From Cryptomeria japonica (Eukaryota > Streptophyta > Pinopsida > Cupressales > Cupressaceae), in assembly GCF_030272615.1 (NCBI RefSeq), contig NC_081409.1:208799190-208863189 (forward strand): 64,000 nt of DNA. The letters run 5' to 3'. Shown piece after piece: positions 10,799 through 21,991 of this stretch; the stretch's first letter is position 1, and each line of letters begins with the position of its first letter. The notes under the pieces were generated by a model that did not search any database, was not told where the DNA came from, and saw only the letters and a program-made list of their open reading frames with translations. The translations under genes were made by a program, and so were the position numbers.

Positions 10799-13700
10799 CC
10801 TTAAGTCCTTTTAAGACCTCTCTCCCTTTGTCCCCTTTTAGTCTTTTTAATACTCTCTCTCTCTCTTATGATGTCCTAAGGGGTCATATGGTGTTCTAAC
10901 ACATGTGTGGTCCTTTAGGAACCCATATGACCCCTCAAGACACCATATGACCCCTTTTAACATCCTAGTACATGACATGATCCCTTAAGACACCATATGA
11001 CCCCTTAGGAAAATATGATGTCCTAATAGGTCATATGGTGTTCTAACACATGTATCGCCCCTTAGGACCCCATATGACCCCTAACAGCATCTTAGTAAAC
11101 CATATAACCCCTTAGGAAACCATATGACCCCTCAATACCATATGATCCCTTTTAACATCTTAGTACATGACATGGGCCCTTAGGACACCATATGACCCCT
11201 TAGTATAATTTGATGGATCCTAGCGAGTCATATCATGTCTTGAGGGGTCATATGATGTTCTAACACGTGTGGCCCCTTAGGAGCCCATATGACCCCTAAT
11301 AGCACCATATGACCCCTCAAGACACCATATGACCCCTTAGAACACCATATGGCCCCTTTTAACATCCTCGTACATGACATGACCCCTTAGGACACCAAAG
11401 GACAATATTATGTCCTAATGGGTCATATGGTGTTCTAACACATGTGTGGCCCCTTAGGACCCGATATGATCCCTAACAACACTATATGGCCACTTAGGAC
11501 ACTATATGACCTCTTAGAACACCATATGGCCCCTTGGGACATTATATGACCCTTCAAGACACCATATGAACTCTTAGAACACTATATGACCCCTTAGGAC
11601 ACCATATGACCCTTTTGGACACCATATGACCTCTTAGAACACCATATGACCCCTTTTAACATCTTAGTACATGACATGGCCCCTTAAGAGACCATATGAT
11701 CCCTTAGGACATTCATATCATGTTTAGAGAGGTCATGTGGTGTCATTAGGGATCATAAGGGTAACTTAGGGGCCACACATGTGTTAGCACACTATATGAC
11801 CCCATAGGACACCATATGATCTCTTAGTACAATATGATGTCCTAATGGGTCATATGGTGTCCCAAGGGTTCATACAGTGTTATAACACATGTTTGGCTCC
11901 TTAGGACCCCATATGACCTCTAACGACACCATATGACCCCTTAGGATACCATATGATATCCTAATGGGTCATATGGTGTTATAACACATGTGTGGTTCCT
12001 TATGACTCCATATGACCCCTAAAAACACCATATAACCCCTAACAACACCATATAACCCCTTATGATACCATATGACCCCTTAGGACGATATTATTTCTTA
12101 ACAAGTCATATGGTGTCCTAGTGGGTCATATGGTGTTCTAGCACATGTGTGGTCCCTTAGGACCCCATATGACCCCTTAGGACACCACATGACCCTCTAG
12201 GACACCATATGATCCCTTAGGACAATATGTTGTCCTAAGGGGTCATATGGTGTCTAAAGGGGTCATATAGAGTTCTAACACATGTGTGGCCCCTTAGGAC
12301 CCCATATGACTTCTAACAACACCATATGACCCCTCAAGACATAATATGACTCGTAACAACAACATATTACCCCTTTGGGTACTATATGACCCCTCAAGAC
12401 ACCACATCACCCATTAGGACATCATATTGTGTCCTCATACAGTGTTCTAAGGGGTCATATAGTGTCGTTAGGGGTCATATGGGGTTCTAAGAGGCCACAC
12501 GTGTTAGAACACCATATGACCCCTTAGGATGTCATATGGTGTCCTTAGGGCTCATATGGTGTCCTAAGGGGTCATTTCATGTACTAGGATGTTAAAAGGG
12601 GTCATATGGTGTTGTTAGGTGTCATATGGTGTCCTAAGGGGTCATATGGTGTCGTTAGGGGTCATATGGGGTCCTAAGGGGCCACACATGTGTCTGAAAA
12701 CCATATGACCCTTAAGACATCATATTATCATAATGGGTCATCTAGTATCCTAAGAGGTCATATGGTGTCCTAAGGGGTCATTTTTTATACTCAGATGTTA
12801 AAAGGGGTCATATGGTATCCTAAGGGGTCGTATAGTGTCCTAAGGGGTCATATGGTGTCCTGAGGGGTCATATAGTGTCCTAAGTTGTCATATGGTGTCT
12901 TAAGGGGCCACACATGTGTTAGAACACTATATGACTCCTTAGGACATCACATTCTCCTAAGGTTGATATGGTGTTTTAAGGGGTCATATGGTGTAATAAG
13001 GGGTCATGTTGTGTACTAGGGTGTTAAAAGGGGTCATATGGTGTCCTGAGGAGTCATAAAGTGTCCTAAGGGGTCATATGGTGTCATTAGGGGTCATATC
13101 AGGTCCTAAGGGGTCATATGGTCTTGTTAGGTGTCAAATGGGGTCTTAAGGGGCCACACATGTGTTAGAACACCATATGACCCTTTTGGACACAATATGA
13201 CCCCTTAGGAAATCATATTGTCTTAAAGGGTCATATGTTGTCCTAAGGGTTCATATGGTGTCTTAAGGGGTCATGTCATGTAGTAGGATGTTAAAATGGA
13301 TCATATGGTGTCCTAAGGGGTCATATAGTTACCTAAGGGGTCATATGGTGTACTGAGGGGTCATATAGTGTCCTAAGGGTTCATATGGTGTTGTTAGAGG
13401 TCATATGGTGTCCTACGGGGTCATATGGTGTTGTTAGAGGTCATATGGTGTCCTAAGGGGTCATATGGTCTCTTTAGGGTTCATATGGGACCCTAAGGGG
13501 GTACATGTGTTAGAACACCATATGACCCCTTAGGACTCCATATGATCCATTAGGACATCATATGGTCCTAAGGGGTCATATGGTGTTCTAAGGGTCATAT
13601 AGGGTCCTAAGGGGCCACACATGTTTTAGAACACCATATGACCCCTTAAGACACCATATTACCCCTTAGGGTGTCATATGGTTTCCTTAGGGCTCATATG

Positions 13701-14100
13701 GTGTCCTAAGGGGTCATGTCATACATACAAAGATTTTATCAGGGTCATATGGTGTCTTGGGGTCATATGGGGTCCTAAGGGGCCATACATGTGTTAGAAA
13801 ACCATATGACCCCTTAAGACACCATATGACCCCTAGGACATCATATTGTCTGAAAGGGTCATATGGTGTCGTAAGGGGTCATGTTGTACACACTAGGATG
13901 TTAAAAAAGGTCATATGGTGTCATGAGGGGTCATATGCGGTCTTAAGGGGCCACACATGTGTTAGAACACCATATGACCCCTTAGGACACCATATGACTC
14001 TTTAGGAGATCATATTGTCCTAAGGGGTCATATGGTGTTCTAAGGGCTCATGTTGTGTACTAGGATGTTAAAAGGGGTCCTATGGTTTCCTGAGGGGTAA
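10240..14100. repeat. 20-bp CATATG satellite array A, with inversion
   Basis: The unit is about 20 bp, of the form CACCATATGACCCCTTAGGA, with many point variants. From 10240 to roughly 12430 most units read in this direction; from there to 14100 most read as the complement (GGTCATATGGTGTCCTAAGG). The palindrome CATATG sits in the unit. Intercalated ACACATGTGTGGCCCCTTAGG elements recur every 150-250 bp. A (CT)n run lies at 10752-10797. Open stretches in the array follow the repeat and are not genes. Confidence 0.9.
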
Positions 14101-15230
14101 GTAGAGAGGTGGATGGAAGGAGGGAGGGATGTATGAATAGAGAGGGAGGAGGAGAGAGAGGAAGAGGGGAGATAGTGATAAGTTTAGAGGGGGGAAATAG
14201 ATAAAGAGAGGTGGAGAGGGAAGGAGATAGAGACAAGTGAGATATACAAAAGTGGAGGGGAGAGTTGGAATGAGGGAGAGAAGGAGAGGTATTCAAAGAG
14301 AGGGAGGGAAAGAGAGGTATTCTTTACTCCACCTCTCTATCAAGCACCCATCTATCTATACTATCTATCTCCCCTCTCCCTTTATGTATTTATCTATTCT
14401 CTCTAGATATGGGTATCTATCTTCCCTCTCCCTCTCTCTACCTACCTCTCTTTTCATCTCTATCTACTTTTATCTCCCCTAATTCTCTACCTCATTTCCT
14501 CGATTCTACTATTTATCTCACCTCTCTCTTTGTCCCTTTATCTCTCTCCCTCCCTCCTTCCATCTACATACTCTCTCTCTAGCTACTTATCTGTATCCAC
14601 CCGACCTCTATTTAAATAACTCTCCTCTCCCTCACTCGAAGTCTCCCCTCCACTTTCGTATATATCACCTATCTTTATCTCTCTCCTTCCATCTCCACCT
14701 CTCTCTATCTATTTTACCCCTCTTAACTTATCACTATCTCCCCTCTTCCTCTCTTTCTTTCTCTCTATATATATCTCATTCCCTACAAGACCTCTATTTC
14801 TATCTTTTCTTATATGTCCCAAACCTTCCCTTACCACTTCTATCAATCTCACTCTCTCTAATACCTTTTCTCAAACTACATCTCTCTCACTGCCCACCTA
14901 TTTCTCTACCTCTCTCTAGAGTGAGATAAAGAGGTGGAAAGGGGATAGAAGGGAGATAAAAGTAGAGAGGGAATGAGGGAATGAGGGAGGGGTGGAGAGA
15001 AAGAGAAATATTTTGGTAGGGAGGGAGATAAATGTATTTAGAGAGAGATAGATAGGTATATGTAGAGAAATAGAGGTAGGTAGGAAGTGAGGCGATGTGT
15101 AGAGATAGATGAGATAGGGAGTAAAGAGTTAAGGATGTGAGAGAGAGGTAGAGATAGGTCTAGATTTTGGGAGAGAAAGGAGAGAGTGAGATAGAGGGGA
15201 GATAAAAGCAAAGAGGGAAGGATGGAGCGG

Positions 15231-15301
<71 letters not shown>

Positions 15302-15540
15302 ATACATGTATAGAAATAGAGGTAGGTAGGGAGTGAGGGGAGGTGTGTAGAGAGAGAGGAGACAAAGAGTAGAGAGTTAGGGATGTGAGAGAGATAGAGA
15401 GATAGGTCTATATTTCTGCATAGAGAGAGAAAAGAGTGAGATATAGAGGTAGACAGAGGAAGAGTTCTATGGAGAGAGATAAGTCTAGAGATAAAGGAAG
15501 ATAAAGAGAGATAAAATGTTGATAGGAGCCTACTGATTAC
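14100..15540. repeat. GA/CT-rich low-complexity tract with strand switches
   Basis: Purine-rich (14100-14320), then pyrimidine-rich (14321-14920), then purine-rich again (14920-15540), including a pure (GA)n run at about 15234-15298. The orientation flips mirror those of the neighbouring satellite. Open frames here are repeat translation. Confidence 0.85.
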
Positions 15541-16050
15541 TGAAATTCGACTGTCTAAAAAATTTATAAGATCTTCTAAAATCTAGAATTTGCATTATAA
15601 GTCCTAGAGATTTGAAACCACTTTCAAAAATATTGCCAATATAGATGTGGAGAGAGATGAGTCTAGAGATCAAGGAAGATAAGGAGATTGAGATAAAAAG
15701 AGCCATAAAATGTTGAACTGCTGAAAACTAAAATTTGACTAAGTCTAAAAATTTATAAGATCTTCTAAAATCTAGAATTTGCATTATAACTCCTAGAGAT
15801 CTGAAACCACTCTCAAACATCTTGCCAATATATACATGAAATATAACTTATATTATAAGTTACATTTTCCAATATATACATGAAATATAACTTAAATTAT
15901 AAGTAATGTGACTTATAATTAAATGTTATACTTCATGTATATATATAGCTTAGTTTTAATAAATTAAAAAAAAAGATCCCATTTTGATTTTGAAACATGA
16001 TCCCATTTCTTAGATTTAGACTCGGGATCCTGTTTCAAAATTTGGCTCGA
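15430..16050. repeat. Right arm of inverted repeat and right subterminal repeats
   Basis: On the minus strand this matches 9640-10140: GATC-containing motifs (15975-16050), TACATGAAGTATAAC, then two tandem copies of the GTTTGAGAGTGGTTTCAGAT segment. The extra copy makes the right arm longer than the left. Confidence 0.75.
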
Positions 16051-16164
16051 GACCCCAAACCATAATAATATCTTGTTTCGTTTCTCATGCACTCTACACG
16101 ATTTGCCATTTTTTTCTAAGTGTAAAACTTCCACACTAAGTGACTCAACTTCTTGCACTTACCC

Positions 16165-19100
16165 AAGACATGAATGACCCCTTAATACATCCTAGGACAT
16201 ATTTTGACTCCTTTTAGCATCCTAGCATGTATAACATAACACCCCATATGACAACATCAGACCCCTTAAGACCCCTTATGATTGTAATGACCCCTTATGA
16301 CCTCTAATGAACCCTTAAGACCCCTTAGGACCCCTACTGACCCCTACTGACCCCATAGGATCATATAGTGTCATAGGGGGTCATATGACGTCCTAATAGT
16401 CCATGCATGTGTTCTAACACGTGTGACCCCTTAGGATCCCATATGAACCCTTTTAAAATCCTAGTAAGTACAACATATAACTTAGGACACCATATGAGCC
16501 CATAGGGTCATATAGTGTCCTAAGGGGTCATATGGGGTACTAAGGAGCCACACATGTGTTAGAATGTACATGTGTGACCCCTTAAGACCCCATATCAACC
16601 CTTTTAAAGTCCTAGTACGTAAAACATACCCCTTAGGACACCATATGACCTCATAGGATCATATAGTGTCCTAAGGGGCCACACGTGTTAGAACACATGT
16701 GTGACCCATTAGGAACCCATATCACCCTTTTTAAAGTCCTTGTAGGTACAACATACCGCTTAGGATACCATATGACCCCATAGGATCATATAGTGTCCTA
16801 AGAGGTCATACGCGGTCCTAAGGGGCCACACAGATGTTCTAACACATGTGTGACCCCTTAGGACCCTATATCACCGCTTTTATAGTCCTAGTAGGTACAA
16901 TATACCTCGTAGGATACCATATGACCCCATATGATCATATAGTGTCCTAAGGGGTCATATGGGGTCCTAAGGAGCCACACATGTGTGACCCCTTAGGACA
17001 CCATCTGAACCCTTTTAAAGTCCTAGTAGGTACAACATATCACTTAGGACACCATATGACCCCATGGGGTTATATAGTGTCCTAAGGGGCACACATGTGT
17101 TTTAACATATGTGTGATCCCTTAGGACCCCAAATCATCCCTTTTAAAGTCCTAGTAGGTACAACATACCCCTTAGGATACCATATGACGCCATAGGATCA
17201 TATAGTGTCCTAAGGGGTCATATGGGGTCCTAAGGGGCCACACATGTGTGACCCCTTAGGACCCTATATGACACCTTTTAAACTCCTGGTAGGTAGAACA
17301 TACCCCTTAGGACCCCATATGACCTCATAGGATTATATAGTATCTTAAGGGGTCATATAGGGTCCTTAGAAAGGGCCACACATGTTCTAACACGTGTAAG
17401 CCCTTAGGACCCCATATGAACCCTTTTAAAGTCCTAGTAGGTACAACATATCACTCAGGACACCATATGACCCCATAGGGTCATATAGTGTCCTAAGGGG
17501 TGATATGGGGTCCTAAGGGGCCACACATGTGTTAGAACACATGTGTGACCCCTCAAGACCCCATATCACCCCTTATAAAGTCCTAGAAGGTACAACATAC
17601 CCTTTTGGATACCATATGATCCTATATGATAATCTAGTGTCCTAAGGGGTCATATGGGGTCCTAAGGGGTCACACATGTGTGACCCCTTAGGACCCCATA
17701 TGACCCCATAGTGTCCTAAGGGGCCATACATGTGTTCCAAACCCTTCAAAGCCCATATCACCCCTTTTAAAGTCCTAGTATGTAAAACATACACCTTCTA
17801 ATACCATATGACCCCATAGGATCATATAGTGTCCTAAGGGGTCATATGGGGTCTTAAGGGGCTATACATGTGTGATCCATTAGGACTCCATATCACTTAT
17901 TTTAAAGTCCTTTTAGGTACAACATACCACTTAGGACACCATATGACTCCATAGGGTCATATAGTGTCCTAAGAGGTCATATTGGGTCCTAAGGGGGCAC
18001 ATGTGTTAGAATGGATGTGTGACCCCTTAGGACCCCATATCACCCCTTTTAAAGTCCTAGAAGGTACAACATATTGCTTAGTATACCATATGACCCCATA
18101 GGATCATATAGTATCCTAAGGGGTCATATAGGGTCCTAAGGGGCCCCACATTTGTTATAACACGTGTGACCTCTTAGGACCCCATATCACTCCTTTTATA
18201 GTCCTAGTAGGTACAACATACCCCTTAGGATACCATATGACCCTATAGGATCATATATTGTCCTAAGGGGTCACATGGGGTCCTAAGTGGCCACACACGT
18301 GTGACCCCTTAGGACCCCATATGACCTCATAGTGCCCTAAGGGGCCATATGGGGTCCTAAGGGGCCATACATGTGTTTTGAACCCTTAGGACCCCATATG
18401 AACCCTTTTAAAGTCCTAGTAGGTACAACATATCACTTAGGACACCATATGACCCCATAGGGTCATATAATGTCCTAATGGGTGATATGGGGTCCTAAGA
18501 GGCCACACATGTGTGACCTCTTAAGACCCCATATCATTGCTTTAAAAGTCCTAGTAGGTACAACATACCCCTTAGGATACCATATGACCCCATAGGATCA
18601 TATAGTGTCCTAAGGGGTCATATGGGGTCCTAAGGGGCCACACATGTGTGACCCCTTATGACCCCATATGACACCTTTTAAAGTCCTAGTAGGTACAACA
18701 TATCCCTTAGGACCCCATATGACCCCATAGGATCATATAGTGTCCTAAGGGGTCATATGGGGTCCTAAGGGGCGACACGTGTTAGAACACGTGTGACCCC
18801 TTATGACCTCATATCACCCCTTTTAAAGTCCTAGTAGGTACAACATACCCCTTATAATACCATATGACCCCATAGGATTGTATAGTTTCCCAAGGGGTCA
18901 TATGGGTTCCTAAGAGGCCACACATGTGTGACCCCTTAGGACCACATATCACCCCTTTAAAAGTCCTTGTAGTTACAACATACCACTTAGGACACCATAT
19001 GACGTCGTAGGCTCATATAGTGTCCAAAGAGGTCATATGGGGTCATAAGGGGCCACACATGTGTTAGAACACGTGTGACCCCTTAGGACCCCATTTCACC

Positions 19101-19700
19101 CCTTTTAAAGTCCTAGTAGGTACAACATACTGCTTAGGACACCATATTATCCTAAGGGGTCTTAAGGGGCCACACATGTGTGACCCCTTAGGACCCCATA
19201 TCAACCCTTTTAAAGTCCTAGTAGGTACACCATATCACTTAGGACACCATATGACCCCATAGAGTCATATTGTGTCCTAAGGGGCCACACATGTGTTAGA
19301 ACACGTGTGACCCCTTAGGACCCCATATCACCCCTTTTAAAGTCCTAGTAGGTACAACATACCCCTTAGGATACCATATGACCCCATAGGATCATATAGT
19401 GTCCTAAGGGGTCATATGGGGTCGTAAGGGGCCAGATGTGTGATCCCTTAGGACCACATATCACCCCTTGTAAAGTCCTAGTAGGTACAACATACCCCTT
19501 AGGACACCATATGACCCCATAGTGTCATATAGTGTCATAAGGGGTCATGTGGGCTCCTAAGGGGCCACACATGTGTGACCCCTTAGGACCCTATATCACC
19601 CGTTTTAAAGTCCTAGTAGATACAACATATCCCCTAGTACATCCTACGAGCTATTAAGACATGAACGACCCCTTAATACACCCTAGGATATCTTTTGACC
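16165..19700. repeat. Satellite array B, higher-order form
   Basis: The same CATATG/CCCCTTAGGAC units are organised into a composite repeat. Each larger unit contains GTCCTAGTAGGTACAACATA, then CCTTAGGATACCATATGACC, then ATAGGATCATATAGTGTCCT, a GGGGTCCTAAGGGGCCACAC part and ACATGTGTGACCCCTTAGG. The GTAGGTACAACATA marker recurs about twenty times between 16460 and 19620, usually every 110-200 bp. It begins exactly at the outer edge of the right TIR of the 7.4 kb element. Confidence 0.88.
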
Positions 19701-19914
19701 CCTTTTAGAATCCTAGCATGTATAACATAAGACCACATGTACGACATTCTAAGACCCCATACAACATATAAATAGGACCTAATATGACATAATACGTACT
19801 AATGTGATGTAAAACTCGACATAAAACCCTTAAGACCCCTTAGGATCACCTATTATGACATAATAATTCCTAATGTGACAATAAACCCCTTAAGACCCCA
19901 TAATAAGTCCTAAT

Positions 19915-20165
19915 GTCGACTAAAATTAAATAGTAGGTAAAGAAAATAATAAAATATTGGATATTTGTTTAATTGAGAAAAAATAATTTAATATAACATA
20001 CTTGAGAAATGAAGGGTTGGGATAAAGACGTGAAAGTGTAAATTGTCGACTAAGATTAAATGGTCGGTAAAGAAAATAATAAAATATTGGATATTTATTT
20101 AATCGAGAAAAATAATTTAATATAACATACTTGAAAAATAATTTAATTTAATATCTACCAAAATC
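19915..20165. repeat. 130-bp direct duplication
   Basis: GTCGACTAAAATTAAATAGT at 19915 and GTCGACTAAGATTAAATGGT at 20045 start two near-identical segments that share AAAATATTGGATATTT and AATATAACATACTTGA. Confidence 0.8.
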
Positions 20166-21469
20166 TTCAAAAATTTAGAAATCTTCGCCGCTTTATATCA
20201 AAAATGTCATTTTTATTTGCAAGAACAGTTGATTTAATTCAAAAATCAATCATATTGTTTTGCACTCCTTTATTTTTGATATTTTAAAACAAAAAAATCA
20301 TTATTTATCTTGGGTTGAAGGGGTGTGGTCGCTCAAATGACCAGTCGCATCGGCCTTAAGGGTTCCGACCGGAACCCTTTCAGCCAGAACATCCTAAGTG
20401 GCAGCCGCATCACCAAATTTGTCACATTTCTGAAACCTCTGACTTCTGCAACAATTTTCTACAAGCAAACTCAATTTATTAAAAAAATTAAAAAAATGTC
20501 CTTTTGGAGAGATTGAAGTCAAGAATCTACTCATTTATTTTTTATGATGTTTTGATTAGATTTAAAATATATTATTTCAAAAATACTACAAGTAGATATT
20601 CTGATGTTTAGTAAGAGGCTGGTTTGAAAAACAAAAAAAAATATTGAATTGCCTTAATTTTTTTTTTAAAATATGGTTCACTAGAAGAGAGAGTCTTCTC
20701 TAAAAGGGTTTTTTTTTCATTAACATAAAATTAATAGATAAAATTTGGCAGGAGAAAAAAATTGTCAAATTCAGTTATATTTGGTATGCCATCTATTAAG
20801 GAGATCAAAATTAGAAAAAAATAGGTTGATTTATATTTTATTTTTTGGTGGGAACGAAACCCCCTGATTTTCAGTACTTTTCAGCAATAAAAAATTTGAC
20901 TTCAAAATAAAAAAAATATCAATCCTTGTCAATTATTATTTTTAAATAATATACTTAAACTTCATCAAATTTTACACATTTCATCAATTTACATCATCTT
21001 CAAATTCAAAATACAAATGTCATTTTTATGGAATCGAAATTGAATAGTTATTGTTGTGTTAACATTTTCCTTTATAAAAGTGTGATATAGGTTTGTACTT
21101 TTACCCTAGGCTCCGGTTATATGCTTGATTGATTCACAACCAAATTTTGTGGTTAACATACATGTTTGAGGCTTACCTGTACTCTGAATCACACGTTAGA
21201 TTTGACAAGTCCTATTTGAGCTCACCTAAGTGATTTTTTGGAGAGTGTGGACGATATATAAGGAATAACAATTCATTTGTGGTGTGTGTGATCTGATGGA
21301 AAGGATTGTGATGAGCAAAAAATATAGTAATATATCATAGATGATTATGAAGTGTGTTGAATTGGTATGACATAACAGTTTGGGCTACAAAGAGGATTGC
21401 ACTACAGGCATTTGTCCTATGCTTCTTCTTCAACAATACTATTATATTAAACTTCAAAAATCTATATGA
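20166..21469. other. No recognisable feature
   Basis: AT-rich unique-looking DNA. The 63-codon plus-strand frame at 20325-20516 has no recognised motif and unusually balanced base composition at its start, but there is no further support for a gene. Confidence 0.4.
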
Positions 21470-21675
21470 AATAAACTAATATTCAATTAAAATGATTTGG
21501 AATTATTTATAATTAACTGAAAAGCAAATAAAAAGAGGACAATGATATACAAATTCTGATTAGCTTATTTCTTTTATTAAATATTTTTCTATATTATTTA
21601 ATTATTTCCTTGAAATATGTGTGGTTGACAATCCAAAATTTTAAGATTCCTAATGAATGCTACTGTCAATCTGTC

Positions 21676-21856
21676 AATCATATGGGCGCGTCTATTCTAG
21701 CTCCAAAATGACAGTACGGATTGTCTAACACGTGTGTTAGTCGCGCATTTTACTCCGTCGATTTTGTAATTAATGTTTGTGATTGACTAACCTGTCGCTA
21801 ACACATTGTACTAAAGTTCTGTTTTGGAGCCAGAATAGCTTCAACCCAATCATATG
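21676..21856. mobile_element. Mutator-like MITE with 9-bp TSD
   Basis: The element proper is 21685-21847 (163 bp). It is flanked by AATCATATG at 21676-21684 and 21848-21856, a 9-bp duplication typical of Mutator-like elements. Its ends are inverted: GGCGCGTCTATTCTAGCTCC on the left and, on the minus strand, GGGTTGAAGCTATTCTGGCT on the right, sharing CTATTCT(A/G)GCTCCAAAA. The paralogous block at 62874-62882 has a single AATCATATG, i.e. the empty site. It has no coding capacity. Confidence 0.88.
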
Positions 21857-21991
21857 ACTTTCACAACTCATTTACTTTAATCCAAGCTTCTAAACTATCA
21901 ACTTCTATTGTTGTCTTATCATTCCTTATTTTTCGAAATTAAATTATGTGAAATAAATAAAACCTATTTGAAAATCCAAACTTGTTGAAAT

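Larger units (their letters stand above)
8755..16164. mobile_element. 7.4 kb TIR element, no genes seen, satellite-filled (related to 39421-61912)
   Basis: The left end GGGTGCTTGCAAGAAGTTGA (8755) is mirrored at the right end, which on the minus strand reads GGGTAAGTGCAAGAAGTTGA (16164). Inside, in order, are: an AT-rich left domain (8790-9640) with two copies of CAAGCATAATTTGACCTAAA (about 9030 and 9200); a cluster of GGGATCCCGTTTT-type repeats (9640-9775); a CT-rich tract; a 20-bp satellite (10240-14100); GA/CT tracts (14100-15540); an inverted copy of the left subterminal region; GATCCC repeats again (15975-16050); and the right TIR. Left subterminal repeats lie about 885 bp from the left TIR, right ones about 115 bp from the right TIR, the same asymmetry as in the larger element. 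I see no clear TSD (AGAT versus AAGA) and no coding frame. Confidence 0.55.

Noticed and set aside
13757-14005. 82-codon frame in the satellite
   Set aside because: Translation of the 20-bp repeat (GSYGVLRGH units).
10240-19700. CRISPR-like regular 20-bp repeats
   Set aside because: Units are contiguous without unique spacers, vary by point changes and lie in plant nuclear DNA: ordinary satellite.
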